Positions 53,281 to 64,000 of a DNA stretch of 64,000 bases are shown here, one piece after another; position 1 is the stretch's first letter, and the number at the start of each line of letters is the position of its first letter. The stretch is from Sycon ciliatum (Eukaryota; Porifera; Calcarea; Leucosolenida; Sycettidae). The position numbers were made by a program, and so were the translations under genes. The DNA lies in assembly GCF_964019385.1 (NCBI RefSeq), contig NC_088654.1, positions 14,163,600-14,227,599 of the forward strand, read 5' to 3'. Below the pieces are notes generated by a model. That model was not told the DNA's origin. It did no database searches and saw only the letters and a program-made list of their open reading frames with translations.

Positions 53281-55272
53281 ATGCGGCCACCATGTGTATC
53301 CTGCAAAAATGGAGCAGAGAAAGCAGGAAAACTTCTCAGGTGTCTTCACAAGATCTGCTTAGACTGTCTTCCGCACAGTATTCAGCAAGATGGAAGGATA
53401 CGCTGTTCCAAATGTCGACGTACTACGCCATGTCCACCACCCGGTCGCAACTACCAACAGGTGTTGGTTGACGACTCCATGTTCCTCACTGTCCCAGATA
53501 GTCATGATGGAACCACGAAGGCGAAAGTTGAAGACGATAATGAGCAAATCGTTGCTGATGAAAGCATGGATTCTCCTAACATCCCACAAGAATCAAAGAG
53601 CTCTCACCTAGTCCATTCTGCCGTGGTGGATGCTCAAGGTTTCCAGATACCTCATCCCGGGCGAGTGCATTTTTGCCCTTACCATATGAAGATGAAGTTG
53701 CAGTATTACTGCACCCTATGTCGGGAGGTTTTGTGTGAAACGTGTAAGGAACAAGATGAGCACGCGTCACATATCGATCATATCAATGATGGCGCTGAAG
53801 CAGCCGGAACTTTAAGACACAGACTTACGGAGCGCCTGAGCAACATGATCCCTGATGACAACGAAAAGGAAGTGAACGAAAGCCTGGATTACGCCGGCAA
53901 TCTTCTCACAGCATTTGAGTGTGACTCTGCAAGTCAAGTGTCCAGTATCAAGACAATGATACATGAGCAGTGCCAGGATCTACTTCTCAGAGTGAAGAAG
54001 CGAAAAGAGGAGCTGATTGGCGAGGGTGAAATACGGAAGAAGGAGTTTATCGAACTCGTAGACCATTACCGGGAGACGAACAATGTGACAGGTACTCTTC
54101 AGCACATACGTGATGCACGCAGATATGCTCTAAGAAAGGAAGACCTCATTCAAATGAGTCCAAAGTTGATTCAATGTCTTACAGAAGCGTACCATGGCAT
54201 TATGGCCAAAGGAAGTTCGCAAATGCTTGGAATGATATTAACGTGCAAGCAGTCTTCCAAATTGGAAGGACACTTCGGTGCCATGGGTAAAGTCGTGGAT
54301 AACACTGCCATCGACTTGTCGAGTTGTTCCTTTCCTCAAAAGATGTATTTGGCGTTTGCAGGGGATCGTTTGAACCTTACAGCTCCAGTGAGAAATAGTC
54401 GAAGTCAACCGTTGTCTGATACCGCTTTGAAAGTCTCCAGCATTCAAATCTGGGCCACTAGAATTGAAGGTGGGTTTTCTCCGGCAGCTCCAGTGCTAGT
54501 GCCGATATCAGGTTATAGCAAAGGGGAAGTGCATGCCCATGTCCATCTTAACTATAGTCAACCGACTGCTTTTCTCTTAGAACTATTACTGGATACTCCT
54601 AGTCGTTTACCAGGCTTTCAAAACGGTTCATTGGCCAGGAATATGGACATGTATTTCCCTTTAAAAACTTGGTTGTTCGTGTTCAGATCCAGGGCGAGCT
54701 TCCTTTCCGCACATTTCCTTTATCCCAGAGAATCCGTAAAAAGTGGGTTGATCATATGCAAATTCTCGCAGGCTTTCCCGGGCGTGGACATACGCCAAGT
54801 AAAGGATGGAGTTGCTACGGCACGCGCCACTGAACCAGTTCAAGACCGAGACTTTGGAGTAACATTCATTGTTTTACAATGCACATCCGGGAAGCTAGAC
54901 ATCGGATTTACTTGGGACTGTGCAGAGACTAGCCACGCGTCTTCCGCTAATTCGAACTCCTCGTCTTGTCCTATTTGCGATGTAGTGACTGGAGACCTCA
55001 TACACATAACACGCTGTCCCTACAAGCAGGATAAGTATAACATTGACCACTACTTTATTTGCTCTGGATTGTTGAAGAACCACCATGATGTACGAATAGG
55101 TCCAAATATAAAGCCAACATTAATGGTGCGAATGTTCGGCTGTGGTACGTTCATGAAGGTTTATGAACACAATAAAGAACAACGGAATATATTTATGCAA
55201 GATATGAAAAGATTTGTGGACGCCCAGTCACAGCGTGTGGAGAATAGAACACATAAATATAGCGTAGGATGA
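53281..55272 (+). CDS. TRIM-like RING/B-box protein, copy F (intact, 663 aa)
   Basis: Probable RING E3 ubiquitin ligase. RING ligands are C5, C8, C21, H23, C26, C29, C42 and C45. B-box ligands are C132, H135, C144, C147, C152, C155, H161 and H164. A Lys/Glu-rich helical region (about 170-330) should dimerise as a coiled coil. Residues about 338-450 (GDRLNLTAPVRNSRS to LLELLLDTP) are beta-rich and may be a filamin/Ig-like domain. The C-terminal about 170 residues are unassigned. They contain CPIC (563-566), which is TPIR in copy B, so these cysteines are not conserved. I start at ATG 53281 (A at -3). No intron is seen and AATAAA lies at 55506. Nearly identical to copy C but without its frameshift. 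Confidence 0.9.
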   Translation: MRPPCVSCKNGAEKAGKLLRCLHKICLDCLPHSIQQDGRIRCSKCRRTTPCPPPGRNYQQVLVDDSMFLTVPDSHDGTTKAKVEDDNEQIVADESMDSPNIPQESKSSHLVHSAVVDAQGFQIPHPGRVHFCPYHMKMKLQYYCTLCREVLCETCKEQDEHASHIDHINDGAEAAGTLRHRLTERLSNMIPDDNEKEVNESLDYAGNLLTAFECDSASQVSSIKTMIHEQCQDLLLRVKKRKEELIGEGEIRKKEFIELVDHYRETNNVTGTLQHIRDARRYALRKEDLIQMSPKLIQCLTEAYHGIMAKGSSQMLGMILTCKQSSKLEGHFGAMGKVVDNTAIDLSSCSFPQKMYLAFAGDRLNLTAPVRNSRSQPLSDTALKVSSIQIWATRIEGGFSPAAPVLVPISGYSKGEVHAHVHLNYSQPTAFLLELLLDTPSRLPGFQNGSLARNMDMYFPLKTWLFVFRSRASFLSAHFLYPRESVKSGLIICKFSQAFPGVDIRQVKDGVATARATEPVQDRDFGVTFIVLQCTSGKLDIGFTWDCAETSHASSANSNSSSCPICDVVTGDLIHITRCPYKQDKYNIDHYFICSGLLKNHHDVRIGPNIKPTLMVRMFGCGTFMKVYEHNKEQRNIFMQDMKRFVDAQSQRVENRTHKYSVG

Positions 55273-56068
55273 TAACCCTACTCATCGATCCTGTTCTTTT
55301 CTTTCTGAACACGTCATACTGAACTACTCCTTGCAGCTCAGCTATGAAGCTGCCTTATTGGCCATGGTCTATCGTGGCATTAAAGAAACGAGACTTTGTT
55401 TTGTCTTGTCTTGATGAACATTTGCGTTTTGTTTATGTTTGTTTTTCTGATTGTATTGTAATTCGCTCAAATGGTGCCCTTTGTTTCATGCAAACTGACA
55501 ACAAAAATAAAAAATGATTTGGTTGATGTCCGACCAAACTAACCAATGACTGTTCTTTAGATAACTAATGTGGGTATCGATGGTGTTTGTTTGCCTTTCA
55601 TGTGTCAATCGAAAAAAACGTGTTCAGATTCACACGCAGCCAACGGTATTGCTGACCTGCACACAGAGAGGATATGCAGGTTATGATAGCACATTTACAA
55701 AACAGCACGACAAGCAATTTGTGTGTTTTCTTCCACCTTTAACACACCAGGATACATGGAAGATTTTGTAATGGACGAGCTAGGATATATTTAACCACTA
55801 TCACCACCAAACGCGTTACTATAAGACATGATGACTTCTCGAGTTGTTGGTCTCCATTGCAAATTTGAAGCTTGGTGTTGGCTTAATGATGGGTGCGAAA
55901 TTCTTTTCTCATATTATTGCACCAGCACGGTTGTACTTAAGCTCAGCAATGGAGCCAGCACTGCACACAACGGTGACATCTTGCTATCAGCGCCCTTCAC
56001 GCAAGCACCAGAGGTTAGAAGGGGTCCAGTGGACTAGAATACAAAGCCGTCAACGTGGGCCGTTTTTA
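55273..56068 (+). other. 3' flank of TRIM copy F with poly(A) signal
   Basis: Matches 28309-29109. AATAAA at 55506-55511. No further gene. Confidence 0.65.
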
Positions 56069-57287
56069 TTTAGAAAAGCGATCCTGTCAGCTTTTCTATT
56101 ATTGTGTTCACACGGCAGAAAAAACGACATCGCTATGCTACGTAAGTTTCTACGTAAGGTGCTCGGTATTTCACTTAGGCTACGTAAGTTTCTACGTAAG
56201 GTGCTCGGTATTTGATCTACAAGTGGTAGCCGTGTGCTGTGCACGTGCACGGCAGACATTGTGTTGCAGTCCGTTTTCGGATGTGCATGCGCGAGGAACT
56301 TCCTTCTTTGGAACTGCTTCTTGCATGAGCTGTTTCGGATATTTCGTGTCCTGGCTTATTTCGCTTCGGCTCTGCGGAGACCTCCTTTCACGGAATATCC
56401 CCCAATGACAGGTGAGTTGACCAGTTCCCTTTGATTCATTTGCTTGTGTTGACTCTTTCATTTACGAAAAGTGTGCTGATTTAAGGTGGAACTATGGATT
56501 ACAATAGTAATTCAAACAGTAGTTTGGAGGCGGTGGAAAAACAGTTTCGTAGTCAATATCCGCATGCAACGACGCAAATCCACACAATTCAGTAGACACT
56601 TCCTTTCTTTCAAACGTTTTCTTTCCTTTCTCTTCAGGATAGTACAGGGAATGTTGGAAATTTGGAAAACCACATAACTATATAGAAAAATAGAGAAAAA
56701 GTCAACACTTCAACATAGGCGATAAAATGACTAAAGTGTTAAAAAAAACTCGAAAACAAAAGCAGCAAGTTGTAGACAAACACGTTGAACACATCAAGAA
56801 GCACTTGTCACACTTTCACGAGGTGTGACACCAAACAACTGCAACGCAAACACATTCTCCTTCTGTACACATAGTGCTGGATCTAGTTTACGAATAAACA
56901 GAGCTTCTAACACAGCAAGATGGAACTTAGACTTTCCACGAGTTAAAACCGAAAAGAAATCATCACTAAACAACTTACGACAATTAGCACTTCCCGACAA
57001 ATGACGCTTGATGGACGATGTCCGATCATTTAGCTCTGTCACCTTCGACGTTTGCCGTTGTTCTTTTCCGTTGGGCTTGTTGACACCTCCAACGTCCTTT
57101 GAATTCATGGTCGTTTTCGTTTGACTCCTCGGTCTTCCTCGTTTCCTCTTGTTGATCGTTGTTGTCACTTCCAGTACCGACGTATTCAAATCTCCAGTAC
57201 TTCGTCTCTTCAGCTTGCTTCTGGTAACTCTTCCACAATAGTAATTATTATAAATAATGGAAAAGCTGACAGGATCTCTTTTCTAAA
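56069..57287. mobile_element. inverted-repeat element (module part 1), F block
   Basis: Same termini and length as 29110-30328, few substitutions. Confidence 0.7.
56794..57189 (-). CDS. possible Penelope-like GIY-YIG C-terminal fragment (131 aa)
   Basis: This is the uninterrupted version of the remnant at 29835-30230. Residues 10-20 are basic (KRKRGRPRS, AT-hook-like). Residues about 85-115 read RGKSKFHLAVLEALFIRKL then DPALCVQKENVFALQLF. The E-A-L-F-I-R-K-L-x-P motif resembles the C-terminal end of GIY-YIG nucleases in Penelope-like elements. The rest of such an element is not present, so it is at best a relic captured by the inverted-repeat element. Confidence 0.4.
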   Translation of the reverse strand: MNTSVLEVTTTINKRKRGRPRSQTKTTMNSKDVGGVNKPNGKEQRQTSKVTELNDRTSSIKRHLSGSANCRKLFSDDFFSVLTRGKSKFHLAVLEALFIRKLDPALCVQKENVFALQLFGVTPRESVTSAS

Positions 57288-58946
57288 TTTAGCTTTTCTG
57301 CTGTCGAGGCCTCCTTTTACGGAATACTCAATGACAGGTGATCTCTGAGTTGACCAGTTTCCTTCGATTCATTTGCTTATGCTCACCCTTTCATTTACGG
57401 AAACGTATGCTGATTTTATTCGGAATTAGATCCATTCGTATCGCTTTGACCTTGCCAACAGTGTGCGAAGAACGCGAGTTCACCTTCTTGACGGTAAGGC
57501 TTATGTTGCTGCTGAGGCTTGGAAGTGTTGTCGAAATACTCATGTTCATTGTACATTGGTACGTAAGAAAAGTCGTTACAAGTAAGGCACTGGTCATGAT
57601 TGCTTCCGGCATTCCGTGCTCCGATCATAGGGTAGAATCTGAATTTTGCAGTGGCATAGCATCGTTGGCAGTTCCCAATCTGGAGGGAAAGGTTCAAGGA
57701 TGCATTGGCCGAGTATGCAACATAAATTCGCATATCAGGGAAAATCTCCAGTATGGAGAGGTTCATGCATTCAGTGACTTGTCTGCTTCATACGAAACAA
57801 GCCAATGGGCGCAGTTTCGTCTCGTGAAAATCTCGTACGATTGGATTTGTTTACTCGAGTCTGGGCTGTTTGATTTGTGAGTAGCGCCGAGATTGCACTG
57901 CCCCAAATAAAGTTGCGTGCCGGCAGGGCAAGAATTACCATCTGCAATCTGTTTGTAGTACCTGCGAGAATGTGCTGTATTATGAACTTGTATTTTACTA
58001 GGGTGTATATGTATCGTATTTTCTCTGTTGTTGTTTCAGTTGCCGTCATGTTGCCAAAGAATGGTTCAGTGACTCATTTATTATTATTCATACAAGACGA
58101 GTCAATGGTTTGGTCTGGCTTAGAATCTTTCGCTGTAAAAAATCTATTCGTGTCTCTATTGGAGAAATAATTATATTCACTCGTTTTTAAAGAGGGTTAA
58201 GACAAACTAACAGAACAAGTACCATCGGTCCCTTGATGTTCGGCCTAAAGAGGTTTGACTGGATATCATTCATACTCCCCCAAAGTCGTGCAACATTTTA
58301 TTATTATGGAGTGCCTTGTTTATCTCTCAGTACCTCCAACCATATATCCTTGCCCCTTATATCCTCAGGATCAGTGTAGTTGTTGGAACGAGGTGTCGGA
58401 CTCAACAATGTATTTGTTTACATTATAATACAATGTTTATTGTTCCTACTTTGCTGTGTTGTTTTAGACAATCGTGGACTTGTAACACTTTGAAGTCATT
58501 GAACTACTTCCAAAAGTGTTATCGACATCAACAGGATTACGATTTACAATATGATGCCGGATGACCTTATCACGACAACCCATGACTACAATTATAAACG
58601 CAGAATGAACAAAAACATGCGCGACATGCACCTGGTTACATTTCTCAAGTAAATCTGATTGAGGGTTTGGAAATCTGAAATATCGGAAAGGCAAGACAAT
58701 TTTATGATAGTCATGAAATTCTGCAACAGCAAAATCCACAGAATGACCTGCGTATTAAAAAAAAAGTATCACCGCCACTACCCATATGATTCCCCTGAAA
58801 AGGCTTGCACATCAATGCGTATAATACGGTATTGAATTTGATATGATGCGCATGTAGAGGCGCTACATGTAGGCCATCATTTAGGGCATTCCCTTGGTGA
58901 AACAATTATTATAATAATAATATCCTTAGCCTAAAAAACGAATGAA
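57288..58946. other. non-coding middle of composite module (F block)
   Basis: Nearly identical to 30329-32025. A 24-bp segment around 58797 is missing relative to the C block. No domain recognised. Confidence 0.5.
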
Positions 58947-59300
58947 ATTATAGCAATAAAAACTGCTTTATGGCAGTTTTCTAAAAAAAGTTATTGTGTT
59001 CTAGTCCATGGACCCCGTCTAAAAAGTAAGAAATTAACGAAATGTCATAGCCGAAAATTAAAATTTCACACAAAACCTCACAATAATCACAACACTTAAG
59101 GATCTTAGTTTAAAAAATACTGCTTTCAACATTTGCTTAGTCCGACCAAGAGTCCATCTTCTGGTCTGACACTTCACGGGAGGCTTGTACGAGTACTGCG
59201 CCAACATGCATGAATAGGAAAAAGGACCACGAGGGGAAACGGTCTTCTCGCATTTCATCCTGTGTGTGATTATTGTGAGGTTTTGTGTGAAATATTAATT

Positions 59301-60565
59301 AGCGCTTGCACCCGAATGCATCAGAGCAGTGTATAGGAAATGGGAGAGCCAAGTGACTACATGCAATGGAAAGTCACAGAGCAAAGCTGCATGCATACCC
59401 ACGTATTCTCACAACACCGCACAAGGATGATTGGGGTACACCAGTGTGCTGGTTTCCATCAACTGGTGAAGCGATTGGCGTTGCAAACAGCCAAAGTGAT
59501 CGCTCACGACTGAGCTGCAGCAGTACCCGCGACCGGGTGCAAAGTTCCCTGATCGACGTTGCAAACAGCCAACCAGGGTGAAGCAGTTGGCGTTGAGAGC
59601 ATCTCCTGCAGGCGGGACGGGTTGGCAGAACACATGACGTTCATGAAGAGAGTCCATGCCTCCAGCCATGTCGGCAAGTCGTGGACGCGTCGACGAACGG
59701 GCTGCGCCGCTCCACCTTCCACCACCTCCAGAGACTGGCCGCCACTGCTGAACTGCAGCTGAAGCTGGCGTGGGGCAGAATACGAGGTGGCGATAGTATC
59801 GGGCAGCAGCTGGGTGAAATCTACAAAGTCACCCTTCAATATTTTCTCTCGTATAGCCTGGGGAACGGAGAGATTACCAGCGTTGGAAGACTCCGCCGAA
59901 GGTTGAGTTCCAGCGGATCCAGGGGCAGTGATGGTGGCCAGCATTGGAGCGATCGCCTCCGACAAGGCAACGGTGACGGCGGAATGTACTTCCTGCCGCA
60001 CAAACTGGCGCAAATCGTCATTACTGCTCCGGTCCGGGATCTGGGGAGTCGGAGAAGCTGCTGCAGCACTCTCCAGATCCTGCTCTTGCTCCTGCTCGTG
60101 CTCCTGCCGCGAGGATGGCGTGGCCGACGGAGATCGAGGTTCCCGTGCCACCGAGCTCGACGTGTCCTGGATACTGAGCAGCAAACGGGCAAGAAGCTGG
60201 GGCTTTGTTCCGCTCGAATTCAGCCCACGGCCTTCCAGCTCGGCCCGCAAGTCCGACACGTTCATACGGCGTTCTTCAGAGGTAGACAACATGTTTGTCG
60301 TGCAGTAAACGGCTGCGAGGAATCTACAAGGAGTCTGAATAATTAATTCTATTCTCGGCAAACAATTCCGGTTGCTGCTCAGTGACACTGCAAAGGAAAG
60401 CGCAAGCCAAAGTCAGCGCAGCAAGAGCTACCCAAGGCGATTTGGGCGCGCATGCGCAGCAGTTGAGTGCACGTGTAAAGCCAGCTCGATCGCAGCTAGC
60501 ATGAGATAGAGAGCAGCGCATCGGTCTTATCGCTAACTAGGGTTAGCCCAAAAGCTAACCCAACA
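59301..60565 (-). mobile_element. 1,265-bp insertion carrying a SAP-domain gag-like ORF
   Basis: Absent from the otherwise matching C block (uninterrupted attaattttcgg at about 32373). ATT on each side may be a 3-bp target duplication. One long minus-strand frame fills most of it. No LTR or inverted ends are evident; ggttagccc and gctaaccc near 60541-60560 form a small inverted pair at one end. Confidence 0.65.
59504..60388 (-). CDS. SAP-motif, gag-like protein of an unclassified retroelement
   Basis: The native start is likely the ATG before NVSDLRAELEGRGL (near 60266), because a SAP DNA-binding motif (NVSDLRAELE ... GTKPQLLARLL) begins there. Gln/Glu-rich and Ser-rich linkers follow. A helical part then reads VPQAIREKILKGDFVDF and LPTWLEAWTLFMNVM. 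This order (SAP, IREKI-x-x-G-x-FVDF, then WLEAW) resembles the first ORF of tyrosine-recombinase or related retroelements in marine invertebrates. I recall that pattern only loosely, so the class is an inference. No recombinase or RT follows. Confidence 0.5.
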   Translation of the reverse strand: MSLSSNRNCLPRIELIIQTPCRFLAAVYCTTNMLSTSEERRMNVSDLRAELEGRGLNSSGTKPQLLARLLLSIQDTSSSVAREPRSPSATPSSRQEHEQEQEQDLESAAAASPTPQIPDRSSNDDLRQFVRQEVHSAVTVALSEAIAPMLATITAPGSAGTQPSAESSNAGNLSVPQAIREKILKGDFVDFTQLLPDTIATSYSAPRQLQLQFSSGGQSLEVVEGGAAQPVRRRVHDLPTWLEAWTLFMNVMCSANPSRLQEMLSTPTASPWLAVCNVDQGTLHPVAGTAAAQS

Positions 60566-60925
60566 TTTTTCGGCTATGACATTTCGTTAATTTCTTACTT
60601 TTTAGACGGAGTCCATGGTCTAGAACACAATAACTTTTTTTAGAAAAGAGCCATAAAGCAGTTTTTATTGCTATAATGTCAGTTGCTCTGCAAGTGCAAT
60701 CTATAAACGGTGCGAGGATCGCAGTGTCACGGTAATCAAAATCAATGTTCAGTTTCTGCTGTGCGGTATTTTGGTCTAGGGCCCACCTGGTTATTTCGGA
60801 GGAGCATTGGCACAAGGTCAAGAGCTAAGACTTCTGGCCCAGAGGCATTTCGGTACGTGAAGGCGCCTTGAATCAGAGCGCATCACTCAACAGACTGAGT
60901 TCGTCGTTCAATTCACTTGCACGAC

Positions 60926-63900
60926 TATTCTTTCACCATTCTTTCACCATTCTTTCACCATTCTTTCACCATTCTCTCACCATTCTTTCAACCATTTGAC
61001 CATTCTTTGACCATTCTTTCACCATTCTTTCACCATTCTTTCACCATTCTTTCACCAATTGTTTGACCATTCTTTCACCATTCTTTCACCATTCTTTCAC
61101 CGTTCTTTCACCATTCTTTCACCATTCTTTCACCATTCTTTCACCGTTCTTTCACCATTCTTTCACCATTCTTTCACCATTCTTTTACCATTCTTTCCCC
61201 ATTCTTTCACCATTCTTACACTATTCTTTGACCATTCTTTCACCATTCTTTCACCATTCTTTCACCATTCTTTCACCATTCTTTCACCATTCTTTCACCA
61301 TTCTTTCACTATTCTTTCACCATTCTTTCACCATTCTTTCACCATTCTTTCACCATTCTTTCACCATTCTGCCACCATTCTTTCACCATTCTTTCACCAT
61401 TCTTTCACCATTCTTTCACCATTCTTTCACCATTCTTTCACCATTCTTTCACCATTCTTTCACCATTCTTTCACTATTCTTTCACCATTCTTTCACCATT
61501 CTTTCACCATTCTTTCACCATTCTTTCACCATTCTTTGACCATTCTTTCACCATTCTTTGACCATTCTTTCACCATTCTTTCGCCATTCTTTCACCATTC
61601 TTTCACCATTCTTTCACCATTCTTTCATCATTCTTTCACCATTCTTTCACCATTCTTCCACCATTCTTTCACCTTTCTTTCACCATTCTTTCACCATTCT
61701 TTCACCATTCTTTCACCATTCTTTCACCATTCTTTCACCATTCGTTCACCATTCTTCCACCATTCTTTCACCATTCTTTCACCATTCTTTCACCATTCTT
61801 TCACCATTCTTTCACCATTCTTTCACCATTCTTTCACCATTCTTTCACCGTTCTTTCACCATTCTTTCTCCATTCTCTCACCATTCTTTCACCATTCTTT
61901 CACCATTCTTTCACCATTCTTTCACCATTTTTTCACCATTCTTTCACCATTCTTTCACCATTCTTCAACCATTCTTTCACCATTCTTTCACCATTCTTTC
62001 ACCGTTTTTTCACCATTCTTGTACCTTTCTTTCACCATTCTTTCACCATTCTTTCACCATTCTTTCACCATTCTTTCACCATTCGTTCACCATTCTTTCA
62101 CCATTCTTTCACCATTCTTTCACCATTCTTTCATCATTCTTTCACCATTCTTTCACCATTCTTTCACCATTCTTTCACCATTCTTTCACCATTCTTTCAC
62201 CATTCTTTCACCATTCTTTCACCATTCTGTCACCATTCTTTCACCATTCTTCCACCATTCTTTCTACATTCTTTCACCATTCTTTCACCATTCTTTCACC
62301 ATTCTTTCACCATTCTTTCACCATTCTTTCTCCATTCTCTCACCATTCTTTCACCATTCTTTCACCATTCTTTAACCATTCTTTCACCATTTTTTCACCA
62401 TTCTTTCACCATTCTTTCACCATTCTTTCACTATTCTTTTACCATTCTTTCACCATTCTTTCACCATTTTTGCACCATTCTTGTACCATTCTTTCACCAT
62501 TCTTTCACCATTCTTTCACCATTCTTTCACCATTCGTTCACCATTCTTTCACCATTCTTTCACCATTCTTTCACCATTCTTTCACCATTCTTTCACCATT
62601 CCTTCACCATTCTTTCACCATTCTTTCACCATTCTTTCACCATTCTTTCACCATTCTTTAACCATTCTTCCACCATTCTGTCACCATTCTTTCACCATTC
62701 TTTCACCAATTGTTTGACTATTCTTTCACCATTCTTTCACCATTCTGTCACCATTCTTTCACCATTCTTTCACCATTCTTTCACCATACTTTCACCATTC
62801 TTTCACCATTATTTCACCATTCTTTCCCCATTCTTTCACCATTCTTACACTATTCTTTGACCATTCTTTCACCATTCTTTGACCATTCTTTGACCATTCT
62901 TTCACCATTCTTTGACCATTCTTTCACCATTCTTCTACCATTCTTTCACCATTCTTTCACCATTCTTTCACCATTCTTTCACCATTCTTTCACCATTCTT
63001 TCACCATTCTTTCACCATTCTTTCACCATTCTTTCACCATTCTTTCACTATTCTTTCACCATTCTTTCACCATTCTTTCACCATTCTTTCACCATTCTTT
63101 CACCATTCTTTCACCATTCGTTCACCATTCTTTCACCATTCTTTCACCATTCTTTCACCATTCTTTCACCATTCTTTCACCATTTTTTCACCATTCTTTC
63201 ACCATTCTTTCAGAATTCCTTCACCATTCTTTCACCATTCTTTCACCATTCTTTCACCATTCTTTCACCATCCTTTTACCATTCTTTCACCATTCTTTCA
63301 CCATTCTTTCACCATTCTTTCACCATTCTTTCACCAATTGTTTGACCATTCTTTCACCAGTCTTTCACCATTCTTTCACCATTCTTTCACCATTCTTTCA
63401 CCATTCTTTCACCATTCTTTCACCATTCTTTCACCATTCTTTCACCATTATTTCACCATTCTTTCCCCATTCTTTCACCATTCTTACACTATTCTTTCAC
63501 CATTCTTTCACCATTCTTTCACCATTCTTTAACCATTCTTTCACCATTCTTTCACCATTCTTTCACCATTCTTTCACCATTCTTTCACCATTCTTTCACC
63601 ATTCGTTCACCATTCTTCCACCATTCTTTCACCATTCTTTCACCATTCTTTCACCATTCTTTTATCATTCTTTCACCATTCTTTCACCATTCTTTCACCA
63701 TTCTTTCACCATTCTTTCACCATTCTTTCACCATTCTTTCACCATTCTTTCACCATTCTTTAACCATTCTTTCACCATTCTTTCACCATTCTTTCACCAT
63801 TCTTTCACCATTCTTTCACCATGCTTTCACCATTCTTTCACCATTCTTTCACCATTCTGTCACCATTCTTTCACCATTCTTTCACCATTCTTTCACCATT

Positions 63901-64000
63901 CTTTCACCATTCTTTCACCGTTCTTTCACCATTCTTTCACCATTCTTCCACCATTCTTTCACCATTCTTTCACCATTCTTTCACCATTCTTTCACCATTC
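60926..64000. repeat. 11-bp satellite array (ttctttcacca), at least 279 units, continues past window end
   Basis: At least 3,075 bp of head-to-tail 11-mers with variants. The landmark caattgtttgac occurs at 61056, 62707 and 63335, each followed 135-157 bp later by ttcttacactat. This marks duplicated sub-blocks whose spacings differ by multiples of 11. Long + frames (up to 438 codons of an 11-residue repeat) are by-products of the stop-free unit. Confidence 0.97.

Larger units (their letters stand above)
58947..60677. mobile_element. MITE copy (F block) interrupted by a 1.27-kb insertion
   Basis: Ends match 32026-32488. The loop/right arm is split at 59300 by the SAP-ORF element. Confidence 0.85.

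Noticed and set aside
55053-55070. CPIC and nearby Cys/His in the C-terminus of copy F as a zinc site
   Set aside because: Copy B has TPIR at the same place, so the cysteines are not a conserved feature of the family.
61059-63532. Several 150-440-codon + frames in the terminal array
   Set aside because: Same satellite effect; overlapping frames all remain open, which real genes do not show.
1-64000. tRNA, rRNA or other structured RNA genes
   Set aside because: No cloverleaf with A/B boxes or rRNA-like core was recognised by eye. A covariance search would be needed to exclude small ones.

Overview
The window is nuclear DNA of a multicellular animal, probably an invertebrate. The evidence is RING plus B-box (TRIM-type) genes, BEL/Pao retrotransposons (a metazoan group), non-LTR retrotransposons with EN and RT domains, abundant foldback/MITE-like repeats and a long simple satellite. 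I see no prokaryotic operon, CRISPR array or rRNA. I cannot place the phylum from the sequence alone.

Backbone: a tandem family of six copies of one intronless TRIM-like gene, all on the + strand. Copy A (345-1492) is 5'-truncated and frameshifted. Copy B (18972-20954) is intact, 660 aa. Copy C (26322-28308) carries a 4-bp insertion in the B-box. Copy D (34984-41438) is split by a LINE in its RING and has a separate nonsense codon. Copy E (44482-45794) is 5'-truncated with a nonsense codon and a lost stop. Copy F (53281-55272) is intact, 663 aa. The proteins have an N-terminal RING, a B-box, a helical stretch, a possible filamin/Ig-like segment and a C-terminal region I do not recognise. B/E and C/F are closely related pairs, so the block B-C (about 18.9-33.5 kb) and the block E-F (about 44.5-64 kb) are a segmental duplication with A and D as more distant relatives.

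Mobile DNA fills the rest. 1-0.3 kb: probable end of an LTR element. 1.6-4.2 kb: rearranged BEL/Pao with an inverted LTR fragment. 4.4-12.5 kb: foldback-type arrays of a 269-bp monomer in both orientations, containing an inserted DNA element and a 1,852-bp higher-order duplication. 13.8-18.0 kb: a decayed LINE. 22.0-25.7 kb: a BEL/Pao element with both LTRs, a 5-bp target duplication and three internal deletions; its empty site survives upstream of copy F. 29.1-32.5 kb, 46.0-52.0 kb and 56.1-60.7 kb: three copies of a composite repeat module. 35.1-39.6 kb: a second LINE. 42.1-44.5 kb: MITE-like repeats. 32.7-33.5 kb and 60.9-64.0 kb (to the window end): an 11-bp satellite.

The only genes that look functional as host genes are copies B and F, as probable RING E3 ubiquitin ligases. 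Each has a related upstream region of up to about 0.8-0.9 kb, which suggests that promoter and gene were duplicated together. Most other coding signal belongs to retroelements and is broken.
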